From an uncultured Leptolyngbya sp. (GTDB taxonomy: Bacteria > Cyanobacteriota > Cyanobacteriia > Phormidesmidales > Phormidesmidaceae): a stretch of DNA of 7,252 nucleotides. Position 1 is the stretch's first letter. Every line of letters starts with the position of its first letter. The position numbers and the translations under genes were made by a program. This document shows positions 1 to 5,459 of this stretch, piece after piece. Where the stretch lies: assembly GCA_937899365.1 (NCBI GenBank), contig CALBPH010000667.1, forward strand, positions 1 to 7,252, in the 5' to 3' direction. A model generated the notes under the pieces. That model was given only the letters and a program-made list of their open reading frames with translations, was not told the origin of the DNA and made no database searches.

Positions 1-2
1 CG

Positions 3-15
3 CACTAGTCCCTCC
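3..15 (-). promoter_or_regulatory. Strong Shine-Dalgarno and possible GTG start of a downstream gene
   Basis: On the minus strand, GGAGGG (15-10) is followed after 4 bases by GTG (5-3). It lies just downstream of the stop of the truncated SNF2-like ORF and is in the same frame, 12 codons beyond that stop, with a second in-frame stop (TAA at 23-21) between. This looks like the initiation site of a separate gene whose body lies beyond the window. I infer it could be the remaining part of the helicase. Only one codon is visible, so this rests on the ribosome binding site alone. Confidence 0.35.
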
Positions 16-38
16 GTATTTTACTCAAACCGCTTTTT

Positions 39-905
39 CTAATCTTGGGTTAGGGCCCCTACCCACTCACGCAGAGGTAAGTCTTTACTGAGGGGAGCCG
101 TTACGGGTAAAGGCTGGGTTTGGGCCAAGTCACGCACCTTGGCGGCCACTAAGCTGGCGACAAAATCTTGCAGTAGCGGCGATGCGACCTCAGGAAACCC
201 AATGGCCAAGGGAGGAGGCGCGACCGTCTTAGATTTAGCAGTTTTAGAACCAGCGGTTTTGGATTTGGTCGTTTTTGTCGTGGACGATTTCCGTGTCTGG
301 GTTTTGAGGGATTGATACAGCCGACAGACGAGCGGCATCTGGTCAGAGAATTGACGCAGTCGGGCTTGATCGACAGCACTGTTGAGTAAAAGATGCCAGG
401 TTGCGATCGCACCACTGCCATCAGCACTCACCGTTGGCACAAACTTACCGCGCGCCATCAAATCCAAGCTCCAGCGCGCCATGTGAGACCAATAACGAAG
501 ATCGCTACCAACTACACTGGCATCTGCACCCAACGGCAACCCCGTTAGCAGTTTCAAGGCCATGGATGAGGGCAACATGACGCCAAAGACTCGACAAGGG
601 TAAAGCACAGAGTCAGCGGTCTGAGACTGCCCAGAAAGCTGTGGGTAAATCCGTCCATTTTCCATGACCGTTGGCAGCGCCAAAACATGATCACGCCAAC
701 GAGACTGAAGTCGCTCCAACAGCAGACTTAAATCCAACTGAGCGTCAGACTTTGGAAGTACCTTGAACTCATCCGCACTCAAACAATACGGATGATCCAT
801 AGTCTCCCAACCATCAGTCAATGTCTCCTCAAGCCTACGCCACGTTTCAGCCCAGACAAAAAACCGTTGCTGCGTTGGCAGCCAACTTCCATGGAGAATC
901 GCCAT
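39..905 (-). CDS. N-terminal segment of a cyanobacterial SNF2-type helicase (split or truncated)
   Basis: The 288-aa product resembles the N-terminal region of cyanobacterial SNF2/HepA-like DEAD/DEAH helicases, which begin MAILHGxWL and run to about 1,000 residues. Recognisable parts are MAILHGSWL at 1-9, FFVWAETWR near 15-23, and PLREWVGAL near 277-285. Residues 201-228 form a Lys/Thr/Ser-rich linker. No ATPase motif (Walker A, DEAH) is present; these lie in the C-terminal two thirds of family members. The ORF ends with TAG at 41-39, and a second in-frame stop follows five codons later. A TTG two codons upstream (911) is in frame, but the ATG at 905 matches the family start. It sits 78 bp downstream of phoH in the same direction. 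Either the helicase is encoded as two genes, or this is a pseudogene. The family call rests on memory of the N-terminal pattern. Confidence 0.6.
   Translation of the reverse strand: MAILHGSWLPTQQRFFVWAETWRRLEETLTDGWETMDHPYCLSADEFKVLPKSDAQLDLSLLLERLQSRWRDHVLALPTVMENGRIYPQLSGQSQTADSVLYPCRVFGVMLPSSMALKLLTGLPLGADASVVGSDLRYWSHMARWSLDLMARGKFVPTVSADGSGAIATWHLLLNSAVDQARLRQFSDQMPLVCRLYQSLKTQTRKSSTTKTTKSKTAGSKTAKSKTVAPPPLAIGFPEVASPLLQDFVASLVAAKVRDLAQTQPLPVTAPLSKDLPLREWVGALTQD
403..410. repeat. HIP1 octamer
   Basis: GCGATCGC, the highly iterated palindrome of many cyanobacterial genomes, lies inside the SNF2-like ORF. It supports cyanobacterial origin. Confidence 0.9.
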
Positions 906-983
906 AATCAATGCTGCCTTCAGTATCCGTCCAACATCAAAATGAAAAGGTTTTAGAGCCCATAGCTAAGAGTAGTGTCTCAC

Positions 984-1937
984 CTACATCTCATATTTTT
1001 CATAGGCTGCAACAATCCTCTGCACTAGGGGGTGGCGGACAACATCAGCTTTACTCAACTCAGAAAATGCAATGCCGTCCACTCCCTTGAGCACTTTCAC
1101 AGCCATCGATAAGCCCGACTGCCGCTGATCAATCAAATCCGTTTGCGTAATATCACCAGTCACGACCATTCGTGATATATTACACAATCGTGTTAGCACC
1201 ATTTTCATTTGAGCTGGCGTCGTATTTTGGGCTTCATCCAAAATCACAAATGCATTATTCAGCGTCCGACCACGCATATAAGCTAACGGAGCTACTTCAA
1301 TAATTCCACGTTCCATCAGCCCAGGAATACGCTCTGGATCAATTAACTCATGCAGCGCATCATACAGAGGACGCAGATAGGGATCTACCTTCTGCTGCAG
1401 ATCACCTGGTAAAAACCCTAGTCGCTCACCAGCTTCAACAGCAGGCCGCGTCAAAATCAATCGCTCATACTGCTGTTCAAGAATCGCCTGCACAGCCACC
1501 ATAGCCGCCAAAAACGTTTTACCCGTACCCGCCGGTCCAGTACAAAAGATCAGGTCGCTAGTGCGCTCAGCTCTTACATTCTTACGCTGACGAATCGTTT
1601 TTGCTCGAATAGTCTCACCTCGACGAGTCCGTGCAATAACATCCCCGTGTAGCGCACCCAGATCATCTTCTCGGTGAGTGTCCAGAGCATGTATTGCAGT
1701 CATCACATCAGCGACAGAAACAAGCTGCCCCTGAGACCAGATAGACTTTAGCGACGTTACCAAACGCTTAGAGCGCTCCACCTGGCTAGATGTCCCTGAT
1801 ATCAGAAGCGTCATCCCGCGCATGACCAGCCTAGCTCCCGTCTGTTGAGACAGACGCTTGATGGCATCTTCCTGATAACCAGCCATCGCCATCGCTTGCT
1901 CGGCCGTATCAAACTCAAATGTGAAGGCACCTTCCAT
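984..1937 (-). CDS. phoH: PhoH family P-loop ATPase
   Basis: This is a 317-aa PhoH-like protein of usual family length. From the ATG at 1937, the Walker A motif GPAGTGKT is at about 134-141, LTRPAVEAGE at about 162-171, Walker B VILDEAQN at about 231-238, the TGDITQTDL segment at about 260-268, and the conserved C-terminal RHPLVQRIV at about 301-309. PhoH proteins are cytoplasmic ATPases linked to RNA metabolism and ribosome-related functions; the substrate is not settled. The open frame extends to a GTG at 1958, but the ATG at 1937 is preferred: AGG lies 7 bases upstream of it, no ribosome binding site precedes the GTG, and the family's N-terminus aligns there. The GTG also overlaps the stop of the small upstream ORF. 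Position after rpsP and khpA fits a conserved cyanobacterial cluster and suggests cotranscription. Confidence 0.93.
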   Translation of the reverse strand: MEGAFTFEFDTAEQAMAMAGYQEDAIKRLSQQTGARLVMRGMTLLISGTSSQVERSKRLVTSLKSIWSQGQLVSVADVMTAIHALDTHREDDLGALHGDVIARTRRGETIRAKTIRQRKNVRAERTSDLIFCTGPAGTGKTFLAAMVAVQAILEQQYERLILTRPAVEAGERLGFLPGDLQQKVDPYLRPLYDALHELIDPERIPGLMERGIIEVAPLAYMRGRTLNNAFVILDEAQNTTPAQMKMVLTRLCNISRMVVTGDITQTDLIDQRQSGLSMAVKVLKGVDGIAFSELSKADVVRHPLVQRIVAAYEKYEM

Positions 1938-1957
1938 ACAATGGCCTAATCCTGCCA

Positions 1958-2086
1958 CTACAGATATTGCCGTTGCTGATTTAGAGGATGAACCAATCGG
2001 CGAGATATGCCATAAGACAGTATTTCACCGAAAAAATCATACCGAGGGTCAGCAACGCCTAGATATTTAAGGAGCTGAGCATCCAT
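1958..2086 (-). CDS. Putative small protein, unrecognised (42 aa)
   Basis: This short ORF fills most of the gap between khpA and phoH on the same strand. It starts ATG at 2086 (MDAQLLKYLGVADPR) and ends with TAG at 1960-1958, 20 bases before the phoH ATG. An alternative in-frame ATG at 2095 would add three residues. The predicted peptide is mixed-charge and soluble-looking, with an aromatic-rich centre (RYDFFGEILSYG, residues 15-26) and a basic stretch (SRRLVHPLNQQRQ). There is no membrane segment or signal peptide. Codon use looks ordinary, with many synonymous third positions, and the placement gives tight operon spacing. There is no clear Shine-Dalgarno. I do not recognise a family, so coding status rests on composition and context only. 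Confidence 0.45.
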   Translation of the reverse strand: MDAQLLKYLGVADPRYDFFGEILSYGISRRLVHPLNQQRQYL

Positions 2087-2130
2087 AACACACATCGCTA
2101 TTGCTCAAACTAAGTCAGGGGCTAAGTATC

Positions 2131-2493
2131 TTAAACATTACGTCTAGGAGCCTTCGGCTTTGGGCGGCTACCACCATCACGACGGGGTCGTCCGCGGCCA
2201 CCACGAGCGCGTGGGCGATCGCCACCGTCACCCACATCCTGAGAGGATTCGCCGTAAACATCAAGATGCACTGAACAATCGTGCAGAGCACCCGTTGCTT
2301 TCAATACCTGACGGATTGCCTGAATATTTCGACCACCGCGGCCAAAAACTCGCCCCTTATCTTCACCGTCAAAAGCAACCCGAACCCACAGTCGCTGGCC
2401 ATCAGCCAGGGGCTCAAAATCTAATCTCAACGCATCAGGAGACTCCAAAAAAGGAGTCACCAAAAATCGAACTAAGGCTTCAAAGTCAGGCAC
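2131..2493 (-). CDS. khpA: KH-domain RNA-binding protein (KhpA/YlqC type) with Arg/Gly-rich tail
   Basis: The 120-aa product has a single KH domain with the GxxG loop in GRGGRNIQAIR at residues 51-61, preceded by the typical VRFLVTPFLESP segment and RVAFDGEDKGRVFG. KhpA proteins bind RNA in the cytoplasm and are usually encoded beside rpsP. Residues from about 92 to the end form a Pro/Arg/Gly tail with RGG-like and GRPRRDGG elements. Canonical KhpA of about 75-80 residues in other bacteria lacks such a tail; it may add RNA affinity or self-association (inference). I chose GTG at 2493 because GAGGTGA (2505-2499) lies 5 bases upstream. A GTG three codons earlier (2502) falls inside that Shine-Dalgarno and has none of its own. 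Confidence 0.92.
   Translation of the reverse strand: MPDFEALVRFLVTPFLESPDALRLDFEPLADGQRLWVRVAFDGEDKGRVFGRGGRNIQAIRQVLKATGALHDCSVHLDVYGESSQDVGDGGDRPRARGGRGRPRRDGGSRPKPKAPRRNV
2215..2222. repeat. HIP1 octamer (extended GGCGATCGCC)
   Basis: GCGATCGC sits within the extended 10-base palindrome at 2214-2223, inside the Arg/Gly tail coding part of khpA. It is a cyanobacterial genome signature. Confidence 0.9.
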
Positions 2494-2646
2494 ATGCGTC
2501 ACCTCATAACGTTCAACAGCAAGCTAACGTCCATCATCAGACAGAGTAAAAACGCCAATCAAGAAACATCTACGCTAAAGCTCATGAAGCTGTCGATGAA
2601 TAGAGATTCAGATGGCAGCTAGACTCAATCGCCATGACGGCGAACA
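2494..2646 (-). other. rpsP–khpA spacer with a small hairpin
   Basis: This 153-bp spacer has no credible ORF; the longest peptides are under 20 residues. Immediately after the rpsP stop is a short hairpin at 2643-2629 (TCGCC, loop of 5, GGCGA) without a following T-run. It is not a convincing terminator and could be an mRNA processing or stability element. The khpA Shine-Dalgarno GAGGTGA lies at the far end. Confidence 0.4.
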
Positions 2647-2895
2647 CTAAGCTTTCAGCTGTTCGTACACATTAGCCTTTTGCAAAATATGCTGCACGGT
2701 TTTTGTCGGTTGTGCCCCTTCCCTAAGACGCTTCAGAATAGCCGGCACCTCCAGACGGGTTTCATCAGTCCGAGGATTATAAAATCCAAGCTCTTCTAAC
2801 GGGCGACCATCACGGCGATCTCGGCTATTCATAGCCACAATCCGATAGCTCACCTCACGCTTTTTGCCGTAACGCTTCAGTCGCAGTTTGATCAT
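2647..2895 (-). CDS. rpsP: 30S ribosomal protein S16
   Basis: This 82-aa protein matches bacterial S16 in length and sequence: the MIKLRLKRYGKKREVSYRIV start, the DRRDGRPLEELGFYNP core (about 26-41) and the C-terminal helix with GAQPTKTVQHILQKA. S16 binds 16S rRNA early in assembly of the small-subunit body. It is the first gene of the rpsP–khpA–(small ORF)–phoH run. In many cyanobacteria ffh lies just upstream; here psbN does instead. There is no clear Shine-Dalgarno before the ATG, which is common in cyanobacteria. Confidence 0.98.
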   Translation of the reverse strand: MIKLRLKRYGKKREVSYRIVAMNSRDRRDGRPLEELGFYNPRTDETRLEVPAILKRLREGAQPTKTVQHILQKANVYEQLKA

Positions 2896-3143
2896 AATTG
2901 TGTTGAAACGGTCTGCTTGTTCGAAAGTTTTCGTGTTGCATTGCTTGGCTAACTACCAGGGTATGTCGAGGGCTATGTACCCACAAAAACCACCAGCAAC
3001 CAAGTCAGGTGCTCTAGAGCATTTAATTCTATCACCCATGAAGACGAGCGACACCGCAGCCAGATGAGACCGCAGTGGGATCACCCTCAAGACAAATTGC
3101 TCAGAATTAAATGATGGAGATTTAAGTATGCCAGGGGGGCTAC
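2896..3143. other. Repeat-rich intergenic region between psbN and rpsP
   Basis: No credible gene is seen in these 248 bp. The region holds a 12-bp palindrome TGCTCTAGAGCA (3010-3021), an 11-bp perfect inverted repeat (CATTTAATTCT 3020-3030 with AGAATTAAATG 3103-3113), and imperfect direct repeats between the arms: ATCACCC plus AAGAC at 3031-3045 and 3080-3093, and ACCGCAG at 3053-3059 and 3069-3075. It must include the end of the psbN transcript and probably the rpsP promoter; a weak TTGGTT/TACATA pair near 3000-2970 on the minus strand is possible. It may fold as one long hairpin. Confidence 0.45.
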
Positions 3144-3275
3144 TTAATCTTCATGGTCATCAAATGGATCAGCGAGCTGCTTAGACGGAGGACCAAATGC
3201 GGTGTATACCGCAAGTCCAGTAAAGGTAACGACGATAGCGCCCACTGAAATGATAAGAACTGTTGCAGAATCCAT
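3144..3275 (-). CDS. psbN: PsbN, photosystem II biogenesis factor
   Basis: The 43-aa product starts MDSATVLIISVGAIVV and ends with the hallmark YTAFGPPSKQLADPFDDHED; the length is that of the family. Residues about 4-24 form one membrane segment, followed by a short acidic tail. PsbN is a thylakoid membrane protein needed for assembly and repair of photosystem II; it was first named as a subunit but is not one in mature complexes. It is transcribed divergently from psbH, an arrangement also kept in chloroplast genomes, where psbN is antisense within the psbB operon. Start ATG at 3275, stop TAA at 3146-3144. No Shine-Dalgarno is evident. Confidence 0.96.
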   Translation of the reverse strand: MDSATVLIISVGAIVVTFTGLAVYTAFGPPSKQLADPFDDHED

Positions 3276-3351
3276 AGGATCGTTTAAGCCGTAGAGGATG
3301 TAAAATCTATGATATTACAGATTATAAAGTGACCTTAAGGTACATACACCC
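3276..3351. promoter_or_regulatory. Divergent psbN/psbH promoter region
   Basis: The 76-bp gap must promote both genes unless they are read through from elsewhere. On the minus strand an exact TATAAT (3326-3321) could serve psbN; on the plus strand TATAAA (3323-3328) could serve psbH, so the two -10 candidates overlap and polymerases could compete. Neither has a good -35 box. A perfect 10-bp palindrome ACCTTAAGGT (3332-3341) lies near the predicted psbH start point and may be an operator, or chance. Confidence 0.5.
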
Positions 3352-3555
3352 ATGGCACAGCAAACTCGGTTGGGAAACCTGCTTAAACCTCTAAACTCTG
3401 AATACGGTAAAGTCGCTCCTGGTTGGGGCACCACTCCTTTGATGGGAGTATTTATGGCGCTTTTCCTTGTCTTTCTACTCATCATTCTGCAGCTTTATAA
3501 CAACTCCATTCAAATTCAAGGGGTTGATGTTGATTGGCGTAGCCTGAGCTTCTAG
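3352..3555 (+). CDS. psbH: Photosystem II protein H
   Basis: This 67-aa PsbH has a short N-terminal stromal/cytoplasmic part (MAQQTRLGNLLKPLNSEYGK), the conserved APGWGTTPLMG (about 22-32), one transmembrane helix (about 30-48) and a short C-terminal tail with VDVDWRSL. PsbH is a small subunit of the photosystem II core near CP47, supporting stability and the QA/QB acceptor side. It lacks the extended phosphorylatable N-terminus of plant PsbH, as usual in cyanobacteria. It is divergent from psbN and followed by an intrinsic terminator. Only AAGG (3337-3340), 11 bases upstream, hints at a ribosome binding site. Confidence 0.98.
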   Translation: MAQQTRLGNLLKPLNSEYGKVAPGWGTTPLMGVFMALFLVFLLIILQLYNNSIQIQGVDVDWRSLSF

Positions 3556-3631
3556 ATCAGCTCTAATTAACATATGGGTTGCCTGTAATGAGAATTGCAA
3601 AGGGAACGTGTTAGAAACTCGATAGGTGGTT

Positions 3632-3663
3632 AAGGGGATGGGCTAGCTAGTTCGTCCCCTTTT
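3632..3663 (+). terminator. Intrinsic terminator after psbH
   Basis: AAGGGGA (3632-3638) pairs with TCCCCTT (3655-3661), extendable by G-U and G-C pairs inward, with a short AT-rich loop and a TTTT run at 3660-3663. It lies 76 bp after the psbH stop and before tatA, so it probably makes psbH a short transcript. Confidence 0.75.
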
Positions 3664-3698
3664 CCCGGTCGGGTTACTATTGCTCAAGCTTTTATTAC

Positions 3699-3717
3699 AA
3701 CCAGCACCGGTCTGGTT
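3699..3717 (+). promoter_or_regulatory. Dyad element upstream of tatA
   Basis: AACCAG (3699-3704) and CTGGTT (3712-3717) flank CACCGGT, giving a 6-bp stem with a 7-base loop 33 bp before the tatA start. It could be an operator or a leader hairpin; no T-run follows, so it is not a terminator. Function is unknown. Confidence 0.3.
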
Positions 3718-3750
3718 CATTAGTCAACGTCAGCGGGGGATTTACCTGTA

Positions 3751-4065
3751 ATGAATGTTTTTGGCATTGGACTGCCAGAGATGGCTTTAATCATGATGGT
3801 GGCTTTGCTGGTATTTGGCCCCAAAAAGTTACCGGAAATTGGTCGTAGCCTAGGCAAAGCTATCAAAGGGTTTCAAGATGCTTCGAAGGAATTTGAAGAC
3901 GAGTTCAAAAAGGAAGCCGCTCGCATCGAAAAAACCGTTGCAGAACCGATGAAAGCTACCTTAGAGACACCGGAACCCAAGGCTCTCAAACCAGATCCTG
4001 ACACTGCTGAGGAGCCCCCAGCAGTTCCCGATACTGACAGCGTTAGCCCTGAGGGAACCGCTTAG
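3751..4065 (+). CDS. tatA: Twin-arginine translocase subunit TatA/Hcf106 family
   Basis: The 104-aa protein has the TatA/B layout: N-terminal MNVFGIGLPEMALIMMVALLV with one transmembrane helix (about 6-21), the FGPKKLPEIGRSLG hinge (22-35), an amphipathic helix (about 26-60), then a disordered Pro/Glu/Asp-rich tail. TatA oligomers help move folded proteins with twin-arginine signals across the thylakoid and plasma membranes. In cyanobacteria TatA and TatB are hard to separate by sequence; the FGPKKLPEIGRSLGKAIKGFQ block is that of the usual TatA. The tail is longer than in many TatA proteins. GGGGGA (3735-3740) may serve as ribosome binding site. pth follows 29 bp downstream, probably cotranscribed. 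Confidence 0.93.
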   Translation: MNVFGIGLPEMALIMMVALLVFGPKKLPEIGRSLGKAIKGFQDASKEFEDEFKKEAARIEKTVAEPMKATLETPEPKALKPDPDTAEEPPAVPDTDSVSPEGTA

Positions 4066-4094
4066 GCAGTACTAGGGAGGATGCAGCAATAGGA

Positions 4095-4727
4095 ATGATG
4101 ACCACAGCGGCTGATTCTCCACAGGCGCCAAAGCTACTAGTTGGTCTGGGTAATCCGGGTCAGAAGTATGAGCGTACGCGTCATAATGTTGGATTTGAAA
4201 TTATTGATGACCTAGCCAAAGCCTGGTCCATCAAGCTTTCAGACAATAAACGGTTTCAAGGTCTGTTTGGCGAAACCCGAGGGCCGTCTGGCGATCGTTT
4301 AATTTTACTTAAACCCTCTACATTCATGAATCGCTCTGGGCAGTCCGTTCGCTCTGTACTGGACTGGTATAAGCTATCGCCCAGCGATGTGATGGTAATT
4401 TATGACGACATGGATTTGCCCATAGGCAGACTGCGACTGCGACTGTCTGGTTCAGCAGGCGGCCATAATGGAATGAAATCAATTATTTCGCATTTGGGAA
4501 CCCAAGATTTTCCACGTCTGAGGCTAGGCATAAGCCGAGCCAGTAACGCAGAAACCCAGCAGACCGATCGCACTGTTGTAGGTCACGTGTTGGGTAAGTT
4601 TTCGCCAGACGAGCGCAAAGTGGTGGATGCAGCCATTCATCTTGCCGGTGAAGCAATTGAGTTTAGCTTACGTAAAAGCATTGAGAGGGCCATGAGTCTC
4701 TACAATGGGCGAGAAGCTGAAGTTTAG
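4095..4727 (+). CDS. pth: Peptidyl-tRNA hydrolase
   Basis: This 210-aa bacterial Pth releases peptides from stalled peptidyl-tRNA so that tRNA is recycled in the cytoplasm. The whole active site is visible: N20 in VGLGNPG, catalytic H30 in TRHNVGF, N79 in STFMNRSG, D104 in IYDDMDLP, and N125 in AGGHNG, equivalent to N10, H20, N68, D93 and N114 of the E. coli enzyme. About ten extra N-terminal residues (MMTTAADSPQ) precede the conserved start. Start choice is uncertain: ATG codons at 4095 and 4098 are adjacent, AGGA directly abuts the first, and a stronger AGGGAGG (4074-4080) is 14 bases away. It follows tatA by 29 bp. Confidence 0.97.
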   Translation: MMTTAADSPQAPKLLVGLGNPGQKYERTRHNVGFEIIDDLAKAWSIKLSDNKRFQGLFGETRGPSGDRLILLKPSTFMNRSGQSVRSVLDWYKLSPSDVMVIYDDMDLPIGRLRLRLSGSAGGHNGMKSIISHLGTQDFPRLRLGISRASNAETQQTDRTVVGHVLGKFSPDERKVVDAAIHLAGEAIEFSLRKSIERAMSLYNGREAEV

Positions 4728-4802
4728 ATGCGAGCAGTCTTAAAACTCCTCTATTCTGACAATTGATACCGATGGAATTAGGGCGTGTCGTTGTGACGAG
4801 TC

Positions 4803-5459
4803 GTGGCTAAGGTAAAACAGAAGCAGGCAGTTCCCAAGGTAATCGTTATTCTCAACGGCAAGGGAGGCGTAGGCAAAACAACCACTGCCGTCAATTTAGC
4901 TGCAATTTTTGCAGAAGACAAACGCGTCTTACTGATTGATAGCGATCGCCAACGCTCTGCAACTTGGTGGATTGAACGGGTACACCAAGCCTTTGATTTT
5001 TCCCATGAAACTGATGCTGAAATGCTGGGGCAACTAAAGGCCCTCGATAACTATGAGCTGATTGTAGTTGATACCCCTCCAGCGCTAAACTCTAAAGCCT
5101 TAGCTGCTGTCTTACCGGTAGCCGACTACCTACTTCTACCCACGCCACCAGCCCCCATGGATGTGACGGCTCTCATTAGTACGGTCAAAACCGTTGCCCA
5201 ACCCTCAGGGGTTTTTCATCGGGTATTGCTGACAAAGGTCGATTCCCGTAGTTTAAAGGAAGCGCAAGAAGCTCAAACGATGCTGGAGAAGCTGGATATT
5301 TCAGCTTTTCAAACTTACATCAGAAATTATAAGGCCCACGAGCGAGCTGCCATGGAAGGTTGCGCTATCAGTCAATGGAAGGGAGCCAACGCTCAAGAAG
5401 CACAGGCTGACTACTATAAAGTTGCTGCTGAAGTCCTAAGGGACTGGAAAAGATTATGA
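4803..5459 (+). CDS. mcdA: ParA-type ATPase, probable carboxysome-positioning McdA (type 2)
   Basis: The 218-aa ParA/MinD-superfamily ATPase has a deviant Walker A NGKGGVGKTTT (18-28) with signature Lys20 and Lys25, a Walker A' region LLIDSDRQRSA (43-53) where Arg replaces the usual Pro of DxDPQ, and Walker B ELIVVDTPP (85-93). There is no DNA-binding N-terminal domain and no membrane-targeting helix. Such proteins dimerise with ATP, bind nucleoid DNA nonspecifically and position a cargo through a partner. The partner candidate overlaps downstream by 4 bp and resembles McdB rather than ParB, so I infer McdA, which spaces carboxysomes along the nucleoid. The GTG at 4803 is the first start after an in-frame TGA (4794-4796). 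It lies 75 bp after pth. An orphan ParA of another role is the alternative. Confidence 0.7.
   Translation: MAKVKQKQAVPKVIVILNGKGGVGKTTTAVNLAAIFAEDKRVLLIDSDRQRSATWWIERVHQAFDFSHETDAEMLGQLKALDNYELIVVDTPPALNSKALAAVLPVADYLLLPTPPAPMDVTALISTVKTVAQPSGVFHRVLLTKVDSRSLKEAQEAQTMLEKLDISAFQTYIRNYKAHERAAMEGCAISQWKGANAQEAQADYYKVAAEVLRDWKRL
4942..4949. repeat. HIP1 octamer inside the mcdA Walker A' motif
   Basis: GCGATCGC covers the codons for Ser47-Asp48-Arg49 of the ParA-type ATPase and thus writes the unusual Arg in DSDRQ. It is a cyanobacterial signature. Confidence 0.9.

Noticed and set aside
1971..2057. 9-bp inverted repeat CGTTGCTGA / TCAGCAACG
   Set aside because: Both arms fall inside the putative small ORF between khpA and phoH; at this length and 69-base spacing it may be chance.
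2160..2549. 129-aa plus-strand frame
   Set aside because: It is antisense to khpA, His/Gln-rich in the manner of a shadow frame, and overlaps a clear KH-domain gene.
2963..3067. 34-aa plus-strand frame in the psbN–rpsP gap
   Set aside because: It has no ribosome binding site at good spacing, no recognisable motif, and is crossed by the inverted repeat.
2950..3085. Minus-strand GTG frame of about 43 aa in the psbN–rpsP gap
   Set aside because: The GTG overlaps GAGG with no spacing, the frame ends before rpsP, and the peptide resembles no family I know.
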